DNA from: Subsaximicrobium wynnwilliamsii
GTDB lineage: Bacteria; Bacteroidota; Bacteroidia; Flavobacteriales; Flavobacteriaceae
DNA length: 53,302 nt
Reading direction: 5' to 3'
NCBI RefSeq assembly: GCF_007997225.1
Contig: NZ_VORM01000029.1
Coordinates: 1-53,302 of the forward strand
Under the pieces are notes generated by a model, which worked only from the letters and a program-made list of their open reading frames with translations, was not told the DNA's origin and did no database searches. Positions 9,137-18,585 of the stretch are shown here, piece by piece. Position numbers and translations under genes: made by a program. Position 1 is the stretch's first letter. Every line of letters begins with the position of its first letter.

Positions 9137-11662
9137 ATGCAAAGAATTTTACGCTTCCTGGTCCTCTTTTTCATGACCACCACGCTGGCCATTGCGCAGC
9201 AACCTAAAAAACTTTCGTCTTCAGAAATTTACGAATCCATAAAAAAACTCAATTTCTTGGGTTCGGTTTTATATTTGGCAGCTCATCCCGATGATGAGAA
9301 TACCCGTTTGATATCTTATATGTCCAACGAAGTTAAAGCCCGCACCGCCTATCTATCCTTGACGCGTGGCGATGGCGGTCAAAATCTTGTGGGTCCAGAA
9401 ATACGTGAGCTATTGGGTTTGATTCGCACTGAGGAATTGCTGGCCGCACGTCGCATTGATGGTGGCGAACAGCTCTTTACCCGAGCCAATGACTTTGGTT
9501 ATTCCAAACACCCAGACGAAACCTTGGCCATTTGGGACAAAAATGAAGTCATGAGCGATGTGGTGCTTGCGATTAGACGTTTCCAGCCTGATGTGATCAT
9601 CAACCGTTTTGATCATCGCAGTCCGGGCTCAACCCATGGACATCACACCAGTTCTGCCATGTTGAGTGTTGAGGCATTTGATTTGGCAAACGATAAAAAC
9701 GCCTTTCCAGAACAGCTCAAATTAGTTGATACTTGGCAAACCAAACGCCAATTTTTCAACACGTCCTGGTGGTTCTACGGCAGCCAAGAAGCTTTTGATG
9801 AAGCCGATAAAACCAATTTATTACAGATTGACACTGGCGTTTATTTTCCGTCAAGCGGAAAGAGCAACCCAGAAATTGCGGCTTTGAGTAGAAGTCAGCA
9901 TAAGTCACAAGGCTTCGGAAGCATGGGAAGTCGCGGTGAGCAGTTGGAATACATTGAACTTATCAATGGCGATTTACCTCAAGACAAATCGAATATTTTT
10001 GAAGGGATTGATACCACCTGGAACCGCGTAAAAGGCGGAAAGGCCATCGGCGATATTTTAACTGAGGTTCAAAATAATTATGATTTCAAAAATCCTTCGG
10101 CATCCCTTCCAAATTTGATGCGCGCTTATAAACTCATAACAAATTTGGAGAACACCCATTGGAAAACCGTTAAAACCAAAGAAATCAAAAACATCATTAC
10201 CGCTTGCGCTGGTCTTTATCTGGAGGCAAGCGCAGCGAGCAATTTTGCGACACCAAATGAAACGGTTGCCTTAAACATCGAGGCCATCAACCGAAGTACT
10301 TCGAATATTAGCTTAACGAGCATAAAAATCCCGAATGGCGTTGAGGTTTCAAAGCATTTGAAACTCGAAAACAATGCAGGTTTTGAATTCAAGGAAAGTT
10401 TTAAAATCAGTCCCGACGAAGCATTTACAACGCCCTATTGGCTAACTAAAAAGGGAAGTTTGGGCATGTACAAAGTGGAAGATCCTAAATTGATTGGTAA
10501 ACCCAGAACCCCTCGCAACCTTAAGGTCACTTTTAATTTAAATATTGAAAACAGCCCGATTGATATTGAGAAAACGGTAATTTATAAAACCAATGACCCC
10601 GTAAAAGGCGAAGTCTATAAACCTTTTGATATTATACCAGAAGCTTCGGCTAGCATTTCAGAAAAAGTCATTATTCTCAATAGTGATGCCCAGCGCGATA
10701 TTGAAGTGCTGGTTAAATCGGGTCGCAACGATTTGGAAGGTTATGTGGAATTGGCTTATCCCAAAAACTGGAAGGTTTATCCGCAAAAACAGAAATTCGA
10801 AATTACCTATAAAGGCGAAACCCAATCCCTGGTTTTTACCGTGATTCCGCCAAAAGAACAGAGTGAGGGCTTGATCTCGCCAATAGTTCATGTGGGCGAC
10901 AAAACCTACACCAAAGAATTGGTGGAAATGGAGTATGACCACATTCCATTTCAAGCGGTTCTGCTGCCAAGCGAAAGCAAAATCGTGAGGTTAGACATCA
11001 AAAAACGTGGGGAAAATATCGGTTATATCGAAGGCGCTGGCGATGTAGTGCCTGAAAGTCTAAGGCAAATTGGCTATAACGTGAGCTTGTTGAAACCTGA
11101 GGAACTTTCCGCAGAAAACCTACAGAAATTTGACGCCGTGGTCGTGGGCATTAGAGCTTACAATACTTTGGATGCACTTAAATTCAAACAGCAACAATTA
11201 TTCGATTATGTCGCTCAAGGCGGAAACCTTATTGTACAATACAATACCAATCGTGGCTTAGTAACCGAGGAACTGGCTCCCTATACATTACAACTATCCC
11301 GGGATCGCGTGACCGATGAAAATGCGAAGGTCACTCTTTTGGCTACTGAAAGTGAAGTCTTGAACCAACCCAACAAAATCACTAAAGCAGATTTTGAAGG
11401 CTGGACCCAAGAGCGCGGACTCTATTTCCCAGATGAATGGGCCAACGAATTCACGCCCATTCTCTCCATGCATGATAAAAATGAAAGTCCGAAAAGGGGT
11501 AGCCTTTTGGTCGCTAAATATGGCAAAGGTCATTATGTGTACACAGGTTTGAGCTTTTTTAGGGAGTTTCCAGCAGGAGTGTCTGGTGCCTATCGCTTAT
11601 TCGCCAATATGTTGTCACTAGGGAAGAATGAAATGTCTGAGAATGAACAGATGAAAAAATAA
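9137..11662 (+). CDS. Exported PIG-L (LmbE-like) family deacetylase, two-part protein
   Basis: 841 residues with a signal peptide ending at IAQQ. The LmbE/PIG-L domain occupies about residues 35-270: zinc motif AAHPDDE, the TRGDGGQN loop, and the second metal motif in HRSPGSTHGHH. Known members remove N-acetyl groups from sugars. The remaining about 550 residues comprise Ig-like strands and a C-terminal alpha/beta part (VVVGIRAYNTLDALKF) resembling a glutamine-amidotransferase-like fold. Secreted Bacteroidota proteins of this size and layout are common, usually without tested substrate. The downstream symporter and oxidoreductase suggest sugar scavenging; this is inference. Confidence 0.85.
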   Translation: MQRILRFLVLFFMTTTLAIAQQPKKLSSSEIYESIKKLNFLGSVLYLAAHPDDENTRLISYMSNEVKARTAYLSLTRGDGGQNLVGPEIRELLGLIRTEELLAARRIDGGEQLFTRANDFGYSKHPDETLAIWDKNEVMSDVVLAIRRFQPDVIINRFDHRSPGSTHGHHTSSAMLSVEAFDLANDKNAFPEQLKLVDTWQTKRQFFNTSWWFYGSQEAFDEADKTNLLQIDTGVYFPSSGKSNPEIAALSRSQHKSQGFGSMGSRGEQLEYIELINGDLPQDKSNIFEGIDTTWNRVKGGKAIGDILTEVQNNYDFKNPSASLPNLMRAYKLITNLENTHWKTVKTKEIKNIITACAGLYLEASAASNFATPNETVALNIEAINRSTSNISLTSIKIPNGVEVSKHLKLENNAGFEFKESFKISPDEAFTTPYWLTKKGSLGMYKVEDPKLIGKPRTPRNLKVTFNLNIENSPIDIEKTVIYKTNDPVKGEVYKPFDIIPEASASISEKVIILNSDAQRDIEVLVKSGRNDLEGYVELAYPKNWKVYPQKQKFEITYKGETQSLVFTVIPPKEQSEGLISPIVHVGDKTYTKELVEMEYDHIPFQAVLLPSESKIVRLDIKKRGENIGYIEGAGDVVPESLRQIGYNVSLLKPEELSAENLQKFDAVVVGIRAYNTLDALKFKQQQLFDYVAQGGNLIVQYNTNRGLVTEELAPYTLQLSRDRVTDENAKVTLLATESEVLNQPNKITKADFEGWTQERGLYFPDEWANEFTPILSMHDKNESPKRGSLLVAKYGKGHYVYTGLSFFREFPAGVSGAYRLFANMLSLGKNEMSENEQMKK

Positions 11663-11775
11663 TGATATCTTATTTTTCATTTGCGCAACAACATCAATGA
11701 TTAAATAGTCGTGTACCTGCCTTTCGGCAGACAAGTTCGTGGCAAAAAAACTAACCCTTAAAAGAATTTGAGTCC

Positions 11776-11889
11776 ATGTCAAAACCACCCAGTCTAAAAA
11801 AATACCAATGGAGCCCATGGTACACGCTCGTTCTCGTTGCCAACCTGCTCTATATTGTTGCATTTTACGTCATCACCAAATACTTCTAA
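11776..11889 (+). CDS. 37-residue single-span membrane microprotein upstream of the symporter
   Basis: An ORF below normal size cut-offs: ATG 11776 to TAA 11887-11889, beginning MSKPPSLKKYQWSPWYTL and ending VITKYF. A positively charged, proline-containing N-terminus is followed by one hydrophobic helix (about residues 16-34). Its stop is one base before the ATG of the Na+/solute symporter, so the two are tightly coupled. By analogy with other two-part SSS carriers having a tiny membrane partner, it may be a symporter subunit, but this is unproven. Codon use looks ordinary for the region. Confidence 0.65.
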   Translation: MSKPPSLKKYQWSPWYTLVLVANLLYIVAFYVITKYF

Positions 11890-11890
11890 A

Positions 11891-13666
11891 ATGCAAGCTC
11901 TAGACTGGATTATTCTTATCACTACCTTAGTCGCCATCGTTGCTTATGGAACCTATCAAACCCGTGGCAGCAAAAATGTGCAGGATTATCTCAAAGGTGG
12001 CAATACAACACCTTGGTGGACCATCGGCCTTTCGGTCATGGCCACACAAGCTAGTGCGATTACCTTCTTATCAACGCCAGGTCAAGCCTTCAATGACGGG
12101 ATGGGTTTTGTGCAATTCTATTTTGGATTGCCCATCGCCATGGTTGTGATTTGCATTGTTTTTATTCCGCTCTATCATCGGCTTAAGGTCTATACGGCCT
12201 ATGAGTTTTTGGAAAATCGCTTCGATTTGAAAACCAGAACCTTAACTGCGATTCTGTTCTTGATTCAACGCGGGCTGGCAGCAGGAATCACGATCTTTGC
12301 CCCCGCCATCATTCTATCGGCCGTATTGGGTTGGAATATTTTGGTGCTGAACATCGTCATCGGGGTCTTGGTTATTATCTACACGGTTTCCGGCGGAACC
12401 AAAGCGGTAAACGTGACCCAAAAGCATCAAATGGTCATTATTTTTACCGGAATGATTATCGCCTTTTTTATCATTCTCAATCAACTTCCAGATGACATTA
12501 CCTTCACAAAAGCGTTGGATATTGCCGGTGCTAGCGGAAAAATGGAAGTGCTTGATTTCTCCTTCGACCTCAATAACCGCTATACCGTTTGGAGCGGCAT
12601 CATTGGCGGTACTTTTTTGATGCTCTCCTATTTTGGAACCGACCAAAGTCAAGTGCAGCGTTACCTTTCAGGCAAATCGGTTAAGGAAATGCAATTGGGA
12701 CTCATCTTCAACGGACTCCTTAAAGTACCGATGCAATTTTTCATTTTATTGATTGGTGTGATGGTCTTTGTGTTCTATCAATTCAACGCAGCGCCCGTAA
12801 ATTTCAATCCCACGGCGACCGATGTGGTTTTGACTTCAGAGTATGCTGAGGAGTACGAGGACCTTCAGCAAAAACAACAAGCTATTTTTGAGCAGAAACA
12901 AGGTATTATCAATGATTTTGTTTCTGAAAACAATTCAGAAAACTTCAAAAGCATTGCTCTGGCAAACGCGCAACAAGACCAAATTCGCGTACAAGCCAAG
13001 ACGCTTATCGACAAAGCTGGAAAATCAAAAAGCATAAAAGTGGAAAGTAACGATAAAGATTATGTGTTCATCCATTTTATACTGAACAACCTTCCAAAAG
13101 GTCTCATTGGATTATTGTTGGCTGTTATTTTAAGCGCTGCCATGTCCAGCACTTCTAGTGAATTGAATGCTTTAGCGAGCACCACCACGATGGATTTGTA
13201 TAAACGAAACGTAAGCGAAAAAACCGAAACCCAAATGCTAAACAGCTCCAAATGGTTTACATTACTTTGGGGAATCATGGCGATTGGCGTGGCCTGCGTA
13301 GCCAATCTTGCCGAAAATCTGATCCAGCTGGTCAACATCATAGGCTCTATTTTCTACGGAAATGTATTGGGTATATTTTTACTGGCATTTTTCTTTAAAT
13401 TTGTAAAGGGTAATGCCGTGTTTACTGCTGCAATCATCACTCAATTTTTAGTTATAGCACTCTTTTTGCTGAATGAATACGATGTAATCAAATTACCCTT
13501 TCTTTGGCTAAACTTTGTTGGCTGTTTCATTGTCATTATCATTGCCATGCTTATCGATTTTAAGAAATTAGGCAAACTTGACAAGTGGATCTTGCTTGGC
13601 TTAAGTAGCATCTTGTTTTATTTTGGATACCTTATTTATGAGAACTCACAAATTCTAATCGCATGA
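11891..13666 (+). CDS. Sodium:solute symporter (SSS family)
   Basis: 591 residues from ATG 11891 (MQALDWIILITTLVAIVAYG); the open frame extends upstream but into the microprotein gene. About 13-14 transmembrane helices with SSS landmarks: the substituted first loop KNVQDYLKGG, ATQASAITFLSTPGQ, and YFGTDQSQVQRYLSGK in the middle. Residues about 315-400 form a charged, Gln/Lys-rich coiled-coil-like loop that lengthens the protein beyond the usual size. It overlaps the next gene by four bases (ATGA). Substrate unknown; the flanking PIG-L deacetylase and Gfo/Idh/MocA enzyme point to a sugar or sugar derivative. Confidence 0.92.
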   Translation: MQALDWIILITTLVAIVAYGTYQTRGSKNVQDYLKGGNTTPWWTIGLSVMATQASAITFLSTPGQAFNDGMGFVQFYFGLPIAMVVICIVFIPLYHRLKVYTAYEFLENRFDLKTRTLTAILFLIQRGLAAGITIFAPAIILSAVLGWNILVLNIVIGVLVIIYTVSGGTKAVNVTQKHQMVIIFTGMIIAFFIILNQLPDDITFTKALDIAGASGKMEVLDFSFDLNNRYTVWSGIIGGTFLMLSYFGTDQSQVQRYLSGKSVKEMQLGLIFNGLLKVPMQFFILLIGVMVFVFYQFNAAPVNFNPTATDVVLTSEYAEEYEDLQQKQQAIFEQKQGIINDFVSENNSENFKSIALANAQQDQIRVQAKTLIDKAGKSKSIKVESNDKDYVFIHFILNNLPKGLIGLLLAVILSAAMSSTSSELNALASTTTMDLYKRNVSEKTETQMLNSSKWFTLLWGIMAIGVACVANLAENLIQLVNIIGSIFYGNVLGIFLLAFFFKFVKGNAVFTAAIITQFLVIALFLLNEYDVIKLPFLWLNFVGCFIVIIIAMLIDFKKLGKLDKWILLGLSSILFYFGYLIYENSQILIA

Positions 13667-14631
13667 AAACAATTAATTGGGGCATTATAGGATTAGGGAA
13701 AATCGCCCATAAATTCGCAACAGATTTAAAAAGTGTCGAAGCTGTGAAACTACAGGCGGTCGCCTCAAGAAGCGCAGAAAAAGCAGCTGCTTTCGCTAAG
13801 GAATTTGGCGCAGAAAAAGCTTATGGTTCTTACGAAGCACTGGTGGCCGATACTGCGGTTGACGCCATTTACATTGCCACACCTCACAGTTTTCACAAAG
13901 AACACGCCTTATTGGGGCTTCAAAATGGAAAGGCGGTCTTGTGTGAAAAACCCTTAGCCATGAACCTCAAGGACGTGGAAACGATGATTGCAGTTGCAAA
14001 AGCGAACAATACACTTTTGATGGAAGCGCTTTGGACCTATTTTCTACCTCACTATCAATACGCCCTTAAGGAACTATCCAACGAGACCTTCGGAAAAATA
14101 ATAAAAATGGAAGCCGATTTCGGATTCAAACCTCAAATCGATATGGATTCGCGGGTGTTTAAAAAATCTGTTGGTGGCGGTAGTTTATTGGATATTGGAA
14201 TTTATCCCATCTTTGCTGCGCTATCCGCACTAGGAATGCCAAAAGACATAAGCGCAGAGGCCACATTTTTTGAAAATGGCGCAGACTCATCCACCCAAAT
14301 GGTTTTTCAATACGAAAACGACGTTGAAGCCCATTTAAGATGCAGCTTGCTGGAAGAAACAAAAACCGAAGCCATTTTTTATTGCGAAAAGGGAATTATA
14401 AAAATCAACTCAAGATTTCAAGAGCCAACCACGGTAACGCTTATTTCCGAAGAGAAAGAAGAAACGATTGATTTTGGATACACTACAAACGGCTATAATT
14501 TTGAGACCCATCATTTTAATACGCTCCTGAGACAACACAAAACCGAAAGTGATGTCATGAGCTTCGATTTCAGTAAAAAACTCATGCGCCTTTTGGATGC
14601 GGTTCGCTCTCAAATTGGCCTGAGTTATTAG
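13663..14631 (+). CDS. Gfo/Idh/MocA family oxidoreductase
   Basis: 322 residues. The N-terminal Rossmann domain starts WGIIGLGKIAHKFA, and CEKPLAMN carries the conserved Glu-Lys-Pro of the family; VGGGSLLDIGIYPI begins the C-terminal sheet domain with the catalytic region. Such enzymes use NAD(P) on sugars, inositols or dihydrodiols. The start overlaps the symporter stop as ATGA, consistent with translational coupling in one operon. Confidence 0.9.
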   Translation: MKTINWGIIGLGKIAHKFATDLKSVEAVKLQAVASRSAEKAAAFAKEFGAEKAYGSYEALVADTAVDAIYIATPHSFHKEHALLGLQNGKAVLCEKPLAMNLKDVETMIAVAKANNTLLMEALWTYFLPHYQYALKELSNETFGKIIKMEADFGFKPQIDMDSRVFKKSVGGGSLLDIGIYPIFAALSALGMPKDISAEATFFENGADSSTQMVFQYENDVEAHLRCSLLEETKTEAIFYCEKGIIKINSRFQEPTTVTLISEEKEETIDFGYTTNGYNFETHHFNTLLRQHKTESDVMSFDFSKKLMRLLDAVRSQIGLSY

Positions 14632-14642
14632 AGTCTACAATA

Positions 14643-14678
14643 AAAAAAGACCCTTTGAAAAATTTCAAAAGGTCTTTT
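14643..14678. terminator. Bidirectional terminator between convergent genes
   Basis: An inverted repeat AAAAGACC(C)TTTGAAA ... TTTCAAAAGGTCTTTT with a minimal loop, A-rich on the left and T-rich on the right. It lies between the ends of the Gfo/Idh/MocA gene (+) and the DUF2911 gene (-) and can serve both. Confidence 0.85.
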
Positions 14679-14706
14679 CACTTTGTACTTTGTACTTAAT
14701 ACCAGA

Positions 14707-15552
14707 TTACATTGCCCCCCATTCTTTCAATGAGTCCGTGTTCATTTTAATGTAGTCGTCATTTTTAGCCTCTTTTGAAAGAGCCAAAGATTTTTTAGCG
14801 GTATCAATTGCCATTTGCTTATCGCCTGCTTGAGCATAAATTAAAGATTGTTGTCTCAATTGATAAAATGCTGGCTTTTCAATCATGCTCATGGCTTTTT
14901 CCATCCACATTTTTGACTTTTCAATATCTTTCCCGGCTTGGCTATAATACACAGCAGACGCATAATAATCGCCAGCTGTTGGACCGTTCATTGCTTTTTC
15001 GATAGAAGCGGAAACCGTTTTATCAGTTGGCACTTCAATTTTAACAGCTACTGAAGTTTTGGCCCACATAATTGCCATAGTTGCAGAATCGTTGGTCAAA
15101 TCGCCAAAACCGATGGTCAAGGTTTCAATGTTTGTTGGTAAGTCCATTACCTCTGCAGTTACTTTAGCGGCAATTTTACTTTCATCCAAAGTTTTAGGCA
15201 AGCCCCAATTGGAAGGATCATTGTAAAAAACAATTTCCCAGTTTGATTTGTTTGGTGAGGCAAAAATGGCGTAAGTTCCAGCCTTTAAACTTTTACCACC
15301 AATCATAACATCATCACTGAATGTGATATTTGTGTTGTCATTGGCTCCTAAACGCCACATTTTACCGTAAGGCACCAAATTGCCAAAGATCTAACGATCT
15401 CTCATGCTAGGTCTAGAATATTCTAAGGTCACATCGGTCAATCCCACTTTTTGCTCCACTTTGGCAAAAGGACTCGGTTGAGGCGTTTCAATCTGTGCTT
15501 CTGCATTGAAAGTCATTGCGATCACAGCAAATGCTAATAGTAATTTTTTCAT
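14707..15552 (-). pseudogene. DUF2911 exported protein, interrupted by an in-frame TAG
   Basis: Read through, this is a 281-codon gene: ATG at 15552, signal peptide MKKLLLAFAVIAMTFNAEAQ, then a DUF2911 domain (LTDVTLEYSRPSMRDR*IFGNLV, PYGKMWRLGAN, GTYAIF) and a C-terminal TPR-like helical part. The codon at 15391-15393 is TAG, where relatives carry lysine (DRKIFG). The frame is otherwise intact on both sides, with no frameshift. Only a 53-residue peptide would be made unless translation restarts at TTG 15378. A one-base change (AAG to TAG) explains it; sequencing error or a recent null mutation are both possible. Confidence 0.85.
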
Positions 15553-15725
15553 CTTATAATTATTTTAAGGTTAGTGTTCAATACGGGTAAAATTACAACT
15601 AAGCCCATGCCATTAATGTTAATAAAAGCCTAAAATATAGCTGTTCTGGGCAGTTCAAAGCTACTAATCCATTCAAAATAGTCGACATTGAGAAAACCCA
15701 TCAGAAGCCGGTTAACAAATAGCCT

Positions 15726-15771
15726 GTTAATTTTTGTTTAACATTCTGATTAAATCTTTAAACATTTCGTA
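15726..15771 (+). promoter_or_regulatory. Copy 1 of the shared light-island promoter/operator
   Basis: GTTAATTTTTGTTTAAC (15726-15742), a 16-base spacer, then TAAACATTTCGTA (15759-15771), followed by TACCTTTA, a near match to the -7 box. The same two blocks with the same 16-base spacing occur at 25105-25150 before the second operon of the island. The first block is itself an inverted repeat (GTTAA N7 TTAAC), and GTTTAAC pairs with the TTAAAC of the second block as half-sites about two helical turns apart, suggesting binding of a dimeric regulator. Confidence 0.65.
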
Positions 15772-15796
15772 CCTTTATCAAACTAAAAATAGTACA

Positions 15797-16453
15797 ATGG
15801 CTAAGAAAAAAAACAGTTCAGCAAACGACATAATCAGCATGTACATGGATTTTGTGCTGGAACACAACAAACAACCAAGCACAGTCTATGCTTTTGCTAA
15901 GGCGAACAACTTTGAGGAATCCAAATTCTATGAATTTTTTGGCTCTTTTGAAGCGGTGGAAGAACACGTTTTCAAAGCGTTTTTTGATAATTCGCTTGTG
16001 GTTTTGGAGAAAAGTCCCGAGTATCAAAATTTCGATCCTAGAAACAAATTGTTGAGTTTCTATTTTACCTTTTTTGAAAACCTTACCGCGAATAGAAGTT
16101 ATGTGATTTATGCGCTTAAGGAACAAAAGAATGACATGAAGCGCCTAAAAGTGTTGACAAAACTCAAAGGAGCATTCACACATTATATAGCCAATTTAGG
16201 GATTGATCTTATTGATATCAAACAAGCGCAATTAGATAAAATCCAAACTCGCGGACTTAAAGAAACCGCTTGGCTGCAATTATTATTGACCATGAAGTTT
16301 TGGATGGATGATACCTCGGCGAGTTTTGAGAAGACAGATATTTTCATTGAGAAATCCGTCAACACGAGTTTTGATGTTTTGGACGTGGCACCAGTGAGAA
16401 GTTTAATTGACTTTGGGAAATTCATTTTCAAAGAGCGCGTAAAGATGAAATAG
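15797..16453 (+). CDS. TetR-like regulator (TetR C-terminal domain) of the light-response island
   Basis: 218 residues from ATG 15797. The N-terminal helices (ANDIISMYMDFVLEH...STVYAFAKANNFEESKFYEFFGSFEAVEEHVF) follow the TetR helix-turn-helix spacing but are divergent; the rest is the all-helical ligand/dimer domain seen in the Bacteroidota TetR_C group. It is the first gene after promoter copy 1 and is followed 45 bases later by the ABC1 kinase. As the only DNA-binding protein of the island, it is the natural candidate to bind the twin operator, possibly with autoregulation. Ligand unknown; no B12 or flavin domain is present. Confidence 0.75.
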   Translation: MAKKKNSSANDIISMYMDFVLEHNKQPSTVYAFAKANNFEESKFYEFFGSFEAVEEHVFKAFFDNSLVVLEKSPEYQNFDPRNKLLSFYFTFFENLTANRSYVIYALKEQKNDMKRLKVLTKLKGAFTHYIANLGIDLIDIKQAQLDKIQTRGLKETAWLQLLLTMKFWMDDTSASFEKTDIFIEKSVNTSFDVLDVAPVRSLIDFGKFIFKERVKMK

Positions 16454-16498
16454 ATTAACAATTAAATTAGAAGATACCCGCTCTCATGAGCATTGGAT

Positions 16499-17809
16499 AT
16501 GAAAACAATAGACAAAATACCCACTTCAAAAATACAACGTGCCAGTAAATTGGTTACCACAGGTGCCAAAATTGGTGTGAATTACCTCAAATATTATGGG
16601 GATAAATTATCTAAAACTGAGTTAGAAGCAAAAGACCGCTTAAATAACAACAACGCTACCGATATTTATGACGGACTCAAACAACTCAAGGGTAGTGCGC
16701 TCAAAGTAGCGCAGATGTTAAGTATGGAAAAGAGCATTATGCCTCAGGCTTACGTCGAAAAATTCTCTTTGGCGCAATTCTCTGTACCCCCATTGTCGCC
16801 TCCTTTGGTGCTCAAAACCTTTAAAAAATACTTCGGAAAGCTTCCGAGCGAAATCTATGATACTTTCAACGCAACGTCTGTAAACGCTGCCAGCATTGGA
16901 CAGGTGCATTTGGCAGAAAAAGACGGGAAAAAACTTGCTGTGAAAATCCAGTACCCAGGCGTTGCGGAGAGTATTGCTTCAGATTTGGCGATGGTTAAAC
17001 CCATTGCAATGAGCATGTTCAATATCAAAGGCAAAGGCTCAGACAAATATTTCAAGGAAGTTGAAAATAAATTGAGAGAAGAAACCGATTATATTCTAGA
17101 AGTCAAACAATCTAAAGAAATATCAAAAGCCTGTAAACATATTCCCAATCTGAAATTCCCCGAATACTATGAAGATTTGTCTTCAGAGCGCATCATTACC
17201 ATGGATTATATGGATGGTGAGCATATTTCAGAATTTGTGGCACATAATGAAGACCAAGACATGTCCAATAAAATAGGCCAGGCGCTTTGGGACTTTTACA
17301 TGTTTCAGATTCACAATTTGAAAAAAGTGCATGCAGATCCTCATCCTGGAAACTTCTTGATCTCAAAAACCGGTGAGTTGATTGCCTTGGATTTTGGGTG
17401 TATGAAAATAATCCCTGATGAATTTTACACGCCTTATTTTGATTTAGCCAAGGAAGAACACATGGCAGATCCAGCCTATTTTAAGAATAAATTATATGAA
17501 TTGGAAATTTTAAGGGAAGATGACAATGCAGAGGAAGTGAAATTCTTCACTGCCATGTTCCATGAGATGTTGAGTTTATTTACGCAACCTTTACATTCTG
17601 AAGTCTTTGATTTTTCCGACCCAAGTTTCTTCGGAAAGATTGCTGCTCTAGGAGAAAAATATTCAAAGAATTCAGAACTGCGGAAAATGAACGCCAACCG
17701 AGGCTCCCAACATTTCATTTATATGAATCGCACCTTTTTCGGCTTGTATAATTTGATGTTCGACCTCAAAGCGAAAGGTATCAAAATCAATAATTTCCAT
17801 ACGCTATAA
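16499..17809 (+). CDS. ABC1/AarF/COQ8 family atypical kinase
   Basis: 436 residues from ATG 16499. UbiB/COQ8 landmarks are present: a KxGQ-type motif in variant form (LKVAQMLSMEK), the AAS motif in NAASIGQVH in place of the Gly-rich loop, the ion-pair lysine in AVKIQYPG, the catalytic HADPHPGN loop and the DFG (ALDFGCM). Family members support isoprenoid-lipid (quinone) biosynthesis through ATPase activity. Here, it lies inside the photolyase island between the TetR regulator and a flavin reductase-like gene; a role in membrane-lipid or quinone protection under light is inference. Confidence 0.92.
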   Translation: MKTIDKIPTSKIQRASKLVTTGAKIGVNYLKYYGDKLSKTELEAKDRLNNNNATDIYDGLKQLKGSALKVAQMLSMEKSIMPQAYVEKFSLAQFSVPPLSPPLVLKTFKKYFGKLPSEIYDTFNATSVNAASIGQVHLAEKDGKKLAVKIQYPGVAESIASDLAMVKPIAMSMFNIKGKGSDKYFKEVENKLREETDYILEVKQSKEISKACKHIPNLKFPEYYEDLSSERIITMDYMDGEHISEFVAHNEDQDMSNKIGQALWDFYMFQIHNLKKVHADPHPGNFLISKTGELIALDFGCMKIIPDEFYTPYFDLAKEEHMADPAYFKNKLYELEILREDDNAEEVKFFTAMFHEMLSLFTQPLHSEVFDFSDPSFFGKIAALGEKYSKNSELRKMNANRGSQHFIYMNRTFFGLYNLMFDLKAKGIKINNFHTL

Positions 17810-17812
17810 GTC

Positions 17813-18427
17813 ATGATCTATATCCCCAATGCCGATTTTGAAACTTTTGAGCATCTTTATAAAATCAATTTGGTTAACTGCTGCTCTGGCTATAAATCGG
17901 CCAATTTACTTGGCAGTAAATCGGTACGTGGTGTTGAAAATTTAGCGGTTTTCAGCTCAGTGACCCATATTGGCTCTGACCCTGCCCTTTTGGGATTTTT
18001 CTGCCGGCCTACATCTGTTGCCCGAAACACGTATGACAATATCAAAGACACGGGATTTTATACGATTAATCACATTCATGCCGGGATTTTGAAAGATGCG
18101 CATCACACATCGGCTAAATATGATGCAGAGATATCAGAGTTTGATAAGACCGACCTCCTTTCAGAATATAAAAATGAATTTCACGCCCCTTTCGTGAAAT
18201 CTGCACCATTGCAACTAGCGATGCAACTCGAAGCCGAATATCCCATAAAAGAAAACGGAACCATTTTGGTGATTGGTCAAATTAAAGGGATCTATGTGCA
18301 AGAGGGTTTGCTTAAAGCGGATGGATTCATCAATCTTTCAGAAGGCAAAGTTTCTGCAATCAACGGTTTGGACGCCTATGCTGTGGCAGATTCCAGTGTG
18401 CGATTTGAGTATCAGCGGCCGAAGTGA
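17813..18427 (+). CDS. Flavin reductase-like, FMN-binding split-barrel protein
   Basis: 204 residues with the split-barrel layout of flavin reductase domain proteins: NLAVFSSVTHIGSDPALLGFFCRP (FMN pocket), RNTYDNIKDTGFYTIN and a C-terminal ILVIGQIKGIYV strand. It starts three bases after the kinase stop, so it is in the same operon. It may reduce or hold FMN/FAD; supplying flavin for the three photolyase/cryptochrome proteins downstream is an attractive but unproven role. Confidence 0.85.
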   Translation: MIYIPNADFETFEHLYKINLVNCCSGYKSANLLGSKSVRGVENLAVFSSVTHIGSDPALLGFFCRPTSVARNTYDNIKDTGFYTINHIHAGILKDAHHTSAKYDAEISEFDKTDLLSEYKNEFHAPFVKSAPLQLAMQLEAEYPIKENGTILVIGQIKGIYVQEGLLKADGFINLSEGKVSAINGLDAYAVADSSVRFEYQRPK

Positions 18428-18585
18428 AGGATTAGTTTTCAGTCGCAGCAGGATTCGCAGTCACACTTAAGACTTCCGAAGAAAAATAATTAATTGCTTT
18501 TTGGAATTTGGAATATGAAATTTGTAAATTTCATAAAACGACTCACGCTTTTTCCCTTCAGAACCAATCTTTAAACGAATCGAAC

